A stretch of DNA of 36,053 nt, from positions 1-36,053 of the forward strand of contig JAYMSP010001111.1 in assembly GCA_036897095.1 (NCBI GenBank), written 5' to 3'. Positions 12,562 to 23,193 of this stretch are shown here, piece after piece (position 1 is the first letter of the stretch; every line of letters starts with the position of its first letter). Under the pieces are notes generated by a model. The model made no database searches, was not told the DNA's origin, and was given only the letters and a program-made list of their open reading frames with translations. The position numbers and the translations under genes were made by a program. The DNA is from Plantago elongata (taxonomy: Eukaryota > Streptophyta > Magnoliopsida > Lamiales > Plantaginaceae).

Positions 12562-13608
12562 CCAAAATATTCCTTTGTTTGTATAGATGGAGTACAACGC
12601 AAGAATGACCTTGATTTTTCAATTTCATAATCTCATTTTGGTTTGATCTACAGGGCCCCTTTTCCCAAAATTATGTCAGAATTTGGTGTGCATATAGTAT
12701 AATATCTTCTTTTATTTGAACTTATGTGTCTGATTCCCTATACTAGAGATGAACTCCATTAAATTTCCTATTCTTTCTTGGCCTTCCATTCCTATTTACT
12801 AATGTTTCTTTGCCTTCGGATCCATGGGTTGCTGGTTTTCCAGAATCTGCCCTTAATAATAGAGAGACAAAACTTTCTTAATGTACTTTAGTGCCTGGTA
12901 TTTAGATAAGAACTTGATTTTTATTTTCACATAAAGTGTGGCTGAATATTCATCTGAGAACCTTTCTTCTGGAAAAAAAAAAATAGAAAGTGAGTACACA
13001 TGTGTAGAGAAAAAAAAGGTCAGGATCATTTGTGAATTTCTTCTTAAGGTTCATCAGAGTGTGATCAGCTTAAATTATGGACTCAGGACCATTTCCACAG
13101 AGGTCGAGAGGAGCACTAATTGCAAATTCAGGTATCTTGTTCTATTTTTCTCCAGGCTGTAGATCTATGATATCCCATGATAATGTTGTGGATATGATAT
13201 GATTTGATATGATATAGCTTATTATATTGCTTGTATAATGAAGCATGTCTTTGCATGAACAAATAACTTCCATGGGCTTTCAAACTTTATTATGGAACTA
13301 TACTAGACTAGAAAAACGATGCAGAGATATATTTAATGTAGGCTTGAGAAAGTTTATCAATCAACAATACATACAGGTCGACCTCGATCTTTCTCCTTTC
13401 TCTTCGCCCTCCGGAATTCTAGCTCTATCAATAATAAAAGAAGAGAAGAGAAGAGCGCCATGTTTTATTCCAGATTTATGATTGTACTACTTTTTTTGAG
13501 ATTTCATCAAATATGCTTTAATCCAGTCTGTGAATAGCAACAACTGGAAGTGTTGTGGATGCATATTGAGGGTGAAGACACAAGACCACAAGTGTCTGTT
13601 CCAAAAGT
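12562..13608. other. Spacer between TBL copies 3 and 4, duplicated after copy 5
   Basis: From about 12870 to 13255 this is homologous to 18970-19330, the spacer after copy 5, including 'ttatattgcttgtataatgaagcatgtctttgcat'. It ends with the copy 4 promoter, which is homologous to that of copy 2. A GATATGATAT-type microsatellite lies at about 13190-13218. A short conserved reading frame at 13034-13162 is discussed in the findings; I do not call it a gene. Confidence 0.65.
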
Positions 13609-15754
13609 ATGTCTCTTGTGTACAAGAGTTACTTTGCGATAAAACTTAGCATCTCAATCATCTTACTCAGTTTTGCATTCTTGTTCCTTTACAATCTTTC
13701 GTCTGGATTTTCTCAACTCTCTGGCACAATTCTCAACAACACTAGTAGTGCTAATAATATTTCCTCACCCATTGCCGGTTCTTCAAATTCCCAAGTAAAC
13801 AAAGATGATATTTCACCAGGTAAAGACAACTCTCTTTCTCTCTCTAGTGCATTTCAGTTCATATTGTACATATATATGAGTTAAGAAAATATTTTCAGAT
13901 GAATAGATTGTAATGTTTTAGTCTCATGTCAATTTACATCTTAAGCAATTAATGTGCACCATGAGGTTTCACAGCTATATTATTATTCGTCATACTGCTG
14001 GTTTCACGTTTATGTTTGACTTGCTGGTTTAGTTTGCTTAATTCCTCTGGTAATAATTGTAATTAAATGGTTTTGCTTGTTAATTAATGTGTAATAAACA
14101 AGTTCCTTTTTTTTCCTTTGCCTTGGTAGATACAAAAACTACTAAAGATTGTAATCTTTTTATTGGGGAATGGATTCCTAGTGAATCCGGGCCTCTCTAC
14201 ACAAAAGACTGCAGCTTCATTGATGGTTACCAGAACTGTTTGTTGAATGGCCGAGTCGACACAGGGTATCTTTACTGGAGGTGGAAGCCAAATGGCTGCG
14301 AGTTACCCAGATTTGATCCAGGCAGGTTTCTTGAGTTGATGCGTGATAAAGTTTTGGGGATGATTGGTGATTCCATATCTAGAAACCATGCCGTGTCATT
14401 ACTTTGCATGATCTCCACGGTAAAACGTCTATGAACCTGTTACCTGTTACTACTAATAATCACTGGTGGACTAGATCGATATTCTGTTCTGCAGATTAAA
14501 TTGTTTGAGACTGTATTTGCTTCATTATGTTAATGTGGACATGTCATATATGTAAAATTAGCCCAGGAAAGTCATAGCTGTGACCAGCATTGGAATATCT
14601 TTCTGTTGTAGATTTCAGCTCAAGCCATATACACATCATGCACACTTCTAAGGCAAAATGCGCAGATTTGATATGTAGTACTAACATTTATCACTCTCAG
14701 CTAGAACTTGTTTGGAGTAGACCTGGTGTTCTGCAGAATAGAATGGCTGAAACAGGAGTACTTACCTTGTTACATGATGCACTGAGCTTCTCCATATCGT
14801 ATTTGAGCTCTAACCTCTTTGATAAAATGCATAAACATATAGAAAGACATCATTTTACACCTTTAAGGCACATAGAGATGTGTTGGCATCTTCCCAATCC
14901 CATGAATTATGTTTGGACACCATGTTATTACTCTTACTCTTACCATGTTTAAGTGAAAACAAACTAAAGGACGTTATCCACTTCAGGTTGAGGAGGCTGT
15001 TCTGATTTACCATGACAAGAGTTGGAAAAACCAAAGGTGGCTCTTTCCCTCTTTCAATTTCACCATTTCAAGTATCTGGTCGCCTTTACTTGCCAAAGCT
15101 GCCATTTTTGAAGATGTCAAAGGTGTTTCCTCCTCTGAGATTGAACTGCATCTGGATGTCCTTGACAATAGTTGGAGTGAGCAGTACATCAACTTTGACC
15201 ATGTGCTATTCGCAACTGGTGCATGGTTCGTAAAGGGTGTAATCTACTACGAAAATAACACCATTCTAGGTTGTCATCGATGCTCCACGAGAAACATTAC
15301 CGAGTATGATTTCTATTCTGCTCACCGCAAAGTCATTAAGAAAGTCTATGACGATATAGTTGCATCGAATCACAAGGGAACGATCATCTACAGGACAATG
15401 TCACCCAGTCACTTTGAGTATGGGAACTGGACTAATGGTGGAACATGTAACAGAATTGTGCCAGATAATGCAGGGCAACTAGAGCCCAACGACATTGAGA
15501 AGAACTTTCATGAGACAGAACTGGAGGAATTCAACAGCGCATTGGTCAAGGCTTCAGAAAATGGCGTAAATCTGAAGCTTCTTGACGTGAATTACCTCTC
15601 GTTGCGGAGACCCGATGGACATGCCGGGCGGACTAGGCACTTTCTGAAACTTAGCGATAATGGCATGCCTATCAGTGACTGCCTGCATTGGTGTGTTCCT
15701 GGTCCTATTGATTATTGGAATGATTTGTTGATGGAAATGTTGTTGACCATATAG
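13609..15754 (+). CDS. TBL copy 4: trichome birefringence-like O-acetyltransferase, intact
   Basis: Exons 13609-13819, 14130-14419 and 14987-15754 join in frame to 422 aa. It starts MSLVYKSYFAIKL, with a membrane segment at residues about 11-30. The TBL domain opens CNLFIGEWIP. GDSISRNH contains Ser152, and DCLHWC contains Asp398 and His401. The C-terminal half is nearly the same as copy 2 (for example 'GTIIYRTMSPSHFEYGNWT'), so these two arose from a recent shared duplication. Intron 2 is the longest in the array (567 bp). Differences from copy 2 include a shorter luminal stem and 'NHAVS' where copy 2 has 'NHAQS'. Predicted Golgi wall-polysaccharide O-acetyltransferase; substrate unknown. 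Confidence 0.9.
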
Positions 15755-16869
15755 CAGAACTTTTATCAGTTTACAGTATATGCGGTTTTCTTTTCTCTCA
15801 ACATTATACTGTGTGTAACCCTAAGATGCAAATTTAGAGGAATTGTAATGCTCTGCTCCTTTAGTGTGCTAATGTGTTCTCGACGCGAACGGCGCGCACC
15901 CAAGCCGCATAGTGCATGTGTCACCACCTCCCCGTCCCGCTGCTGCCACATGTCAACCCTGCCCTTTTTTTTAATTTTCTTAGTTTGTTTAATTTTAATG
16001 CGAATAATTTTAAAAAATGTAAATATAGAAATAAAATAAAATTTATCAACAGATTCATATCTTCGAGATCTACAAATAGAGATTAGTCCTGACTATATTT
16101 GAATCATCACATCTCAAACTAATTTTCTCGCATGATTAAACTTAAAATTGTAAAATGACTTAAAAAAATATAATTTTATTAATTTCAAATTTTAAACACT
16201 CTTATAATATTTCAAATATGTTTTTTAAAAAATAAAAATAATATTTTTTAAAAAAATTTCATGATGGCATAATAACGCGTCACTAATGCGGTAAAATCTC
16301 GTCACTAAACTTGTCACCACCCGATGTTGTGTCACGGACTCGTCAACAATGCGGGTGGTCTAAGAATAGTGAATAATAAACCATAACAAATATCCTTTAT
16401 TAAAATAATATTAATTTTTACACTGAAAATAAATACTTGTTTATGACTTGAAATCTGAAACTTTATTTTAAACTTTGAATTTAGAGTACTTGTGAACTTT
16501 AAACTCATTCACTCTAATATTTGAGTTGTCTTCTGCTACATTTTATAAATCATCAGGGTACTTGGAAAAAAAAACTTTCATCAGGGAAACTCCGCGGGTA
16601 TGTTGATGCTTATGAACCAGTTTATACCTGAAATAAAAGATGAATTGAGTTGAGGTGGTCCTCGTTCTTTACAAAACATTGTGCCACACTTTAATGACTA
16701 CGTACATTTTAATATCGTAATTATGTACAAAATTGTAATTTTCCCCTCAAATTTAAAGTTATAGTAACTGACTTCCATGCATTCTCGTTTTTCCTAAAAA
16801 AAGCATGGACGGCAGTGGCAGTGAGAAAACAAGAGAAATTAAAAAACCAGAAGTTTTAGGCCAGAAAGC
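15755..16869. other. Spacer between TBL copies 4 and 5
   Basis: Non-coding. A GC-rich island at about 15880-15960 and a second at about 16275-16362 look like the two ends of an inserted element, since both carry CACC/GGTG, GCAT and GTGTCA-type motifs in opposite orientation, with AT-rich sequence between. I could not fix the ends or a target duplication. The final 100 bp form the promoter and leader of copy 5. Confidence 0.45.
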
Positions 16870-18753
16870 ATGGAAATATGCCTCTCATCTATAAGAATTA
16901 CTCTGCTATCAGGCAAAGCATCTTTGATTATTTTACTCAGTTTCGTTTTCTTGTCTCATTACAATCTCTCCTCTGTATTTTATCCATTTTCCAACTCAAT
17001 CAATAATAATGATAATACCCCTTCATCCCTATTTCATCCTTCCTATTCCCAAGAACATCAAGATGAGATTTTGCGAGGTAATTTTTATCATTTACTTTTC
17101 TTGAATGCCACATTTATTGGCATATATATGAAAGGTTATTTTTCACATCTACCAGAGATTTTGGAGCTATTAGCCACATTTGTCTATATGGTTTAGATGG
17201 TCTGAAATTATGATTGCTGGTTTGATTCTGTGGTAATTCAACATGTTCCTTGGTTTATTTTGTATTGTAGATATACAGACAAGAAAAAATTGTAATCTTT
17301 TCATTGGAGAATGGGTTCCTAATGAAGCAGGACTCTCTACACAAATGCGACTTGCAGCTTCATTGACAATGACCAGAATTGTTTATTGAACGGGAGGTTA
17401 GATAGAGGGTATCTTCACTGGAGATGGAACCCTTATGGCTGTGACTTGCCCGGATTTGACCCAAGGGCGTTTCTTCGGGCTATGCATAATAAAGCCTTGG
17501 GGTTGATTGGTGATTCCATATCAAGAAACCATGCGCAGTCATTAGTTTGCATGCTCTCCACGGTAAAGCTACTCTTTCGTAGATTAGTTCTTGTGTTTTG
17601 CAAACAAATTGCCTGGGAACTGTTAATGTGTGTATATATCATGTAAAATTAGTTGGGAGGCATGGTTGCGAGAGTAGCTTTGGAACATCTTAATGCCGTA
17701 TTAGAGATGATTACCATCATAAACATATACATATTTGCACGTTAAGGCATATGCCGATGGGAATTCTAGTAGCATTTTACTATCGCCATTCTTTTCTTGA
17801 TATGGTTTCTGTGTGACCATGGATGCTAAGTGTTACAGTTATATAACGAATTAGAGTTGATGGCATCTGAAACTCAGATTGCCGCATACATGTTCATGAG
17901 TCTGATTAATGTACACTTTCTGATTCCATATAAAGGTTGCTTGTGCAATTGCTTTTTTTTTTTTTTTTTTTTTAATGAAACTAGGTTATCCTATCCCCTC
18001 CAGGTAGAGAAGGCTGTTTTGGCATCTGATAAGAGATGGTTCTTTCCTTCGTTCAATTTTACCATTTCGCATATTTGGTCCCCTTTACTTGCCAAGTCTG
18101 CAACTTTTGAAAATAAAAACGGTGTTGCCTCATCTCTGATGCAATTGCATCTTGATGTCCTTGACACTAGTTGGACTGACCATTACCGCAACTTTGATTA
18201 CATTATATTTTCAACTGGTGATTGGTTCACCAAAGCTGCAATCTACTACGAAAATAATACCATTCTGGGTTGTCATTATTGCCAGAGGAACCTCACGGAA
18301 ATTGGTTACACTTCTCCTCACCGCAAAGTCATCAAGAAACTTTTTGACTTCATAGCTGCATCGAAACACAAAGGCAAGATCATCTACAGAACCATCACGC
18401 CCAATCATTTTGAGAACGGGGGCTGGACTACTGGAGGAACATGTAACCGAACTATACCAGCTACAGAAGCTGAACTTGAGTCCAACGGATATGACAAGGA
18501 TTTACGTGATACAGAACTGGAGGAGTTCAACAGAGTGTCAGTTATAGCTTCTGAAAATGGAGTTAATCTAAAGCTCTTAAATGTGAATTACCTTGCATCA
18601 TTGAGACCTGACGGACATGTTGGCCTTTATAGACCCTACCAGACACTTGGCAGCACCGGGAAGCCTATCAGTGACTGCCTGCATTGGTGTATACATGGCC
18701 CTATTGATTATTGGAATGATCTGTTGATGGATATGTTGTTAGTAAATGATTAA
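16870..18753 (+). pseudogene. TBL copy 5: frameshifted trichome birefringence-like gene
   Basis: Exons correspond to 16870-17077, 17271-17562 and 18004-18753. Exon 2 is 292 bp against 293 bp in its sister copy 3. One base is missing near 17329-17333, and translation then meets TGA at 17387-17389, well before the GDS motif. Exon 1 also carries an extra base: the ATG homologous to the other copies (16878) runs out of frame to a stop, and only an ATG 8 bases upstream reads into the normal membrane segment. Downstream frames remain open and include GDSISRNH and DCLHWC, but with changes at otherwise conserved places: LPGFDP for LPRFDP, CIHGPID for CIPGPID, one residue lost in the 'YCPKRNLTE' segment, and a small deletion at the start of exon 3. 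This is a young pseudogene unless the exon 2 change is an assembly error. Confidence 0.8.
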
Positions 18754-19453
18754 CCAAATTCTTTTAGTTTATACAGATAGACTAGCTACACAAGAATTCC
18801 CTTCGTTGTTCATTTCATAATACCACTTTAGTTTAATTTATAGGGAGTTCTTCTTTTCTCAGAATTATGTGTACATATATATCTTCACTATTCAAAATGT
18901 ATACACAACATACCCGAAATTAGGAATGAATTCCACGAAACTTATGCCAAGTCTACTTACTGAAACGCTGAACTTTTTTAATAGAATTTTGTGCCTGGAG
19001 ATTGCAAAGCACTATGTGCATAGATTTTGGATGAATATTTCATTCGAGGCCCTCTTTATGCGGAAAAGTAGAATATGAGCATGCATTTGTAGAGAAAAAG
19101 TTCAGAATCATTTGTAAATTTCTTCTCAAGGTTCACCAGAGTGTAATCAGCCTGAATTATGGACTCGGGGCCAGTTCCACCGAGATCAAGAGAAGCATTA
19201 GATGCAAATTCAAGGTATTTCCTCTGTTTTTCTTCAGGCTATAGATCTACAATCTCTTATAATAATGGGGATGAGATAATATAATTGACTATTATTATAT
19301 TGCTTGTATAATGAAGCATGTCTTTGCATTATCCCTGGGGCTTGAATTTTTAATATAAGAAACTACTTGATTAGAGAAATACTGTAATATATGAAGTTAT
19401 GAACTGAGATTTGAAATCAGAGTCAATAGGCTTTAGAGCAGAACACTTTGAGG
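18754..19453. other. Spacer between TBL copies 5 and 6
   Basis: About 18970-19330 is homologous to the spacer after copy 3, with the same order of blocks. The rest is the copy 5 3' flank and the copy 6 leader. No separate gene is seen. Confidence 0.65.
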
Positions 19454-20076
19454 ATGCGTCTTCGTCATAAGAATGACTACTTCGCTATCCAGCTGGGGGC
19501 CTTGATCATCTTACTGAGTTTTTCTTTAGTGTATATTTACTATCTTTCTTCTGGAGTTTCTCAAGTCCCCTGCCCTCCTATTGAAAATGTTCGGTCAACC
19601 GTTGTTTCTTCAGACCCCCAAGTAAACACAGATGAGATTCCACAAGGTATTAAATCATTGCCAAGTTGCCCGTTCAATTTGTTTCTCTTTTTTTTTTTTT
19701 TTAATCTTTAAATGTGTACTGCCAACAGAATGTTTGTGTTCCCTCTCTTATTTGTGTTTCCCGTGTACTATATAACGCTGGTATTGTATTGTACAGTGAC
19801 TGCAAAAGTTGTGATCTTTTCAATGGGGAATGGATTCCTAATGAATCAGGGCCACTTTACACAAATGAGACTTGCAGCTTCATAGAGGATCCACAGACTT
19901 GTTTACTGAACGGACTGACAGGGTATCTTTATTGGAGTTGGAAACCACATGGCTGCGAGCTACCCAGATTTGATTCAAAAAGATTTCTGGACGCAATGCG
20001 TAACAAAGTTTTGGGGATGATTGGTGATTCGATATCAAGAAACCAAGCCCAGTCCTTACTTTGCATGCTCTCCACG
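19454..20076 (+). pseudogene. TBL copy 6: truncated relic, exons 1-2 only
   Basis: Exon 1 (19454-19646) encodes a 64-codon N-terminus with the usual membrane segment and ends at the normal donor position in phase 1. Exon 2 ends at the conserved CTCTCCACG|GT donor at 20076 and carries CDLFNGEWIP and GDSISRNQ, where His is replaced by Gln. The only obvious acceptor before it (TGTACAG, ending at 19796) leaves exon 2 out of frame with exon 1 by one base. Two residues are also missing in 'LLNGxxDTGYLYW'. No exon 3 follows: the DxxH catalytic half is absent, and Helitron-derived sequence begins within about 400 bp. A functional enzyme cannot be made from what is present. Confidence 0.8.
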
Positions 20077-20465
20077 GTAAAGCCTAAAAATATATTGCTT
20101 CCATTAAACATCGATAGACTAGATTTGTGTAATGCATGACCTGTATACATGATCTGGAATTAGCTGGGCAACATGATCATGGTTTTGAACTCACTATCAT
20201 ATTCTAGCTCAAGTCATTCTTTTTCTATCTTCTTTTTTGTTAGAAAAACTTTTTAAGAACCCTTAGTGTAGATGTGCAGTCTAACATTTCCCTTTGGCAT
20301 TCTTTTGTTGATTTTCAAGAATGTGGCAGTGGTGATTCTCTTTTTCCACTCTACTCTATAAACGTTCTTTAGTGTTAATGTGAAAATCTCAGAATTGTCT
20401 AATGTACGTTAACGAACCAGATTAATCCCTCTTTTCGATATTTTAAAGGTATGTGTACCATCGTG

Positions 20466-21903
20466 TTCTTTGGACTAAAATCAATACGTACAATGTTTTT
20501 GGAAGTGTGCCGGAGGTAATATCAATTATATACCCTGGTTGCCCTTTCAATAATTTAGGATTACATTATTGGTGATAACGCATTAATAAGTATATCATTC
20601 ATATGTTTGTTGTTTAATAACTCCAAAGTTCTCTCCATATATTTCAGTTGTGGAAACTATCGAGTTCCACAAGCATGGTCTTCCACATGCTCATATACTA
20701 CTATGGATCGAAAGAGACGAAAGGAATTTGATTGTTGATGATATTGATAAAGTCATAACTGTTAAGATTCCTTACAAGAATGCCAACCCCCAGTTGTACA
20801 ATGATGTGTTAGATTATAGTCCATAGTCAGTGGGGAGCATGCACTCAACTCGAAGGCACCTTGCATGCATGATGGGAAGAAATTCTCCAAGAAATTCCCA
20901 AAGTTGTTCAATGAACGAACAACATTTGACGGTAATGGATATCCAGTATACATGAGGCGTGATACTGAAAATATCATCGATAAAAATGGTGTTATAATAG
21001 ATAACATGTACTTCGTTTTTCGACGAAAGCATTATAATCTTCAACATTCTCTTGGATTAACAAAGTTGTAATAAAAAATAGTTTGTCAGAGGTATTATAT
21101 TGGTTAGAGTTAGTTATGATTGATAAAGTAAGAGCGGGATTGAATAAAGTGGAAAAGATAAATGATAAAGAATTAGTTAGTGTGGTAAAAAAAATTTATT
21201 TTTGGGATTAGGAAGTTTCTAATGTCACCTCAACAAAGGAAAGATAAGAAGTTATTAAACGGGTGAAAGTGAGTGCAATGAACTATGCATTTGTGAAATC
21301 AATATGATTATAATCAACGATCCATATTTATATATACATGTACATTGTCATGTACAACCCATACCTACTAATGAGATATGGTGCTCATATAAATGTTGAA
21401 TGGTGCAACAAAACGAACTCCATAAAGTATTTGTTTAAGTATGCGAATAAATGAATTGATAGGATCGGGGCCAAAATAACGGTTGACAACGAGGTCAAGG
21501 ATTATGTTGGCTGTCGATACGTATCTGCATGTGAGGCGGTGTGGCGTATTCTGGGGTATGACATTTACTAATGTGATCCTACGGTGGAGCATTACCATTT
21601 AACCTTGATGGTGAACATATTGTTTGCTTAAAAAATTGTGACTGCATAGAGGATCTCATCGAAAAGCATATTGTTGCACAAACGAAGTTCTTACAATGGA
21701 TGGAATACAACAAAGTACATCCCGAGGCACGAAAGTATATGTACGCAAAGTTTTCGAGTTTCTATGTGTGGGATGCAAAGAAGAATGTGTGGTGGGACAA
21801 AAAACAAGGATGAACAAAGTTGGTAGGATATATCATGTCCCGCTAAAATATGGTCCATTGTATTACCTGAGTAAAATGTTGAACCATGTAAGAGGTGCCA
21901 GTT
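20466..21903 (+). pseudogene. Helitron Rep-type (helitron-like N) domain relic
   Basis: A short upstream segment (20466-20515, ending ...NVFGSVPE) appears to splice through a GT-AG intron at 20516-20647 into '..VVETIEFHKHGLPHAHILLWIERD..'. The two His of PHAHI form the HUH metal-binding motif of the rolling-circle initiator. The frame stops at about 20826, continues shifted at 20865 (DGKKFSKKFPK), is broken by a 324-bp insertion at 21012-21335, then resumes with [18 protein letters not shown] and later blocks with further frameshifts. The catalytic Tyr region is too degraded to identify with confidence. Confidence 0.75.
21012..21335. mobile_element. 324-bp insertion inside the Helitron Rep relic
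   Basis: The Helitron reading 'DNMY' is interrupted and resumes as '[11 protein letters not shown]'. The 8-bp sequence ACATGTAC flanks the interruption at 21004-21011 and 21336-21343, consistent with an 8-bp target-site duplication as made by hAT elements. No clear terminal inverted repeats or coding capacity are visible, so the type is unassigned. Confidence 0.5.
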
Positions 21904-21906
21904 GAT

Positions 21907-23085
21907 ATAAAGATTTGAGGACTCTTAATGGTGTTCTTTACAAAAAATATCGTGATTCTTGCTTTGCACTTGACTTGCTAGATGATGACAAAGACTATAT
22001 TGATGGTATTAAGGAGCAAGCTTATGTGGATCTAGTCGATACCTAAGGCATTATTCTGCAGGTTGCTGCAATCAAATAGTATGGCACGATCCGTTAAGGT
22101 ATGAGAAAGTACGTGGGAACATATGTCAGATGATATTTTATACAACATATGCAAAAAGATGAATAACCATCAAAACACACACACACATATATCATTATTG
22201 ATGTCAATCGGGAGGATTTCCATCCGAGACAGAGAATATCGGGGAGTTTGCTGAGTGGCTCCTTCGTGTTGGAGATGGTCATGTTGGGGGGGTTCCAAAC
22301 GACGATGAAGTTGAGTTTAGTTTGCCTAACGATATACTTATTCACGACGCATCCGACCCACTGGCTGCTATTGTTAACAGTACATATCCATCTTTGATAG
22401 ATCACATTGGGGATGGTCGATACTTTCAGGACTGGGCCATACTTGCCCCGACTAATGAGATAGTGCAAGAAATCAATGAATACGTCATGTCACTACTTCC
22501 TGGCGAGGCTTTTGAGTTCATGAGCTTCGACAGTATATGTCCGGATGATGATGACATTTTGAACCGTGAAGATGTATACTCCGTTGAATTCCTAAGTACA
22601 ATTAAGGCATCAGGAATATCGAACCATATTATCCGTTTGAAGGTGGGGTGCCATATAATGTTGTTGAGGAATATTAACCCGTCTGCTGAGTTATGTAACG
22701 GGACCAGGTTGGTGGTTACTAAAATTGGGACATATATCATACACGCAAAGATGATTGTTGGAAAAACGCTGGAAAAAAGGTATATATACCTCGAATGGTG
22801 TTCACACCATCAGACCTCATGAAGTTTTCTATCAGGTTCCAGAGAAGCCAGCTCTCCATACATGTATGTTATACTATGACGAATAACAAGAGCCAAGGAC
22901 AATCTTTTGCACAAGTGAGACTATATCTACCAAAGTCAGTCGTCAATCATGGTCAATTTTATGTTGCATTTTCTACAATCACTAGGAATAAAGGACTCAA
23001 GGTTATAATATTAGATGATGAAGGAAAATAGGTTGGTACCACAACGAATGTTGTGTACAAGGAAGTATTTAGCAATATGCAGGAC
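21907..23085 (+). pseudogene. Helitron PIF1-like helicase relic with deleted core
   Basis: After 'LRTLNGVLYKKYRDSCFALDLLDDDKDYIDGIKEQ' and 'WEHMSDDILY', the homology jumps at about 22150-22210, across a short CA repeat, to 'FAEWLLRVGDGHVGG'. The ATP-binding core with Walker A and B motifs that should lie between is missing. The C-terminal part then reads almost continuously at 22322-22790 (ILAPTNE..., LKVGCHIMLLRNI), 22795-23031 (CYTMTNNKSQGQS), and after a stop 'TTTNVVYKEVFSN'. The protein would normally unwind DNA for Helitron transposition; this copy cannot. Confidence 0.8.
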
Positions 23086-23094
23086 CTTTGGGCC

Positions 23095-23193
23095 TTTTTT
23101 TTTTTTTTTTATTGAAACGACAACTGTGACTCGAACCCGACCTATTGGCTAGAGGTGAAACGTGTTACCAACTGAGCTGCACTTCGTCGTCAT
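23095..23193 (-). mobile_element. tRNA-derived SINE nested in the Helitron
   Basis: On the minus strand the element reads an A-box-like AGCTCAGTTGG (plus 23168-23178), a B box GGTTCGAGTC (plus 23128-23137), then TTTCAAT and a 16-base A tail (plus 23095-23110). These are RNA polymerase III internal promoter boxes in correct order and spacing for a tRNA-derived SINE. An imperfect 9-bp target duplication, ctttgggcc / ctttgagct, flanks it at 23086-23094 and 23194-23202. No tRNA 3' acceptor stem or anticodon arm is intact, so it is not a tRNA gene. Confidence 0.7.

Noticed and set aside
14590..14952. 120-aa open frame in TBL copy 4 intron 2
   Set aside because: It is bounded by good splice sites of the TBL gene, has no conserved domain, and the matching introns of the other copies do not keep it open.
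22170..22192. CA/TA microsatellite as an independent feature
   Set aside because: It is only a few units long and is better described as part of the Helitron deletion junction.
22322..23031. A functional PIF1 helicase gene
   Set aside because: The ATP-binding core is absent, frames are broken, and the order of fragments matches a Helitron relic.
23104..23193. A minus-strand tRNA gene
   Set aside because: The A and B boxes are present, but no cloverleaf with acceptor and anticodon stems can be drawn, and a 16-base A tail plus flanking duplication indicate a SINE.
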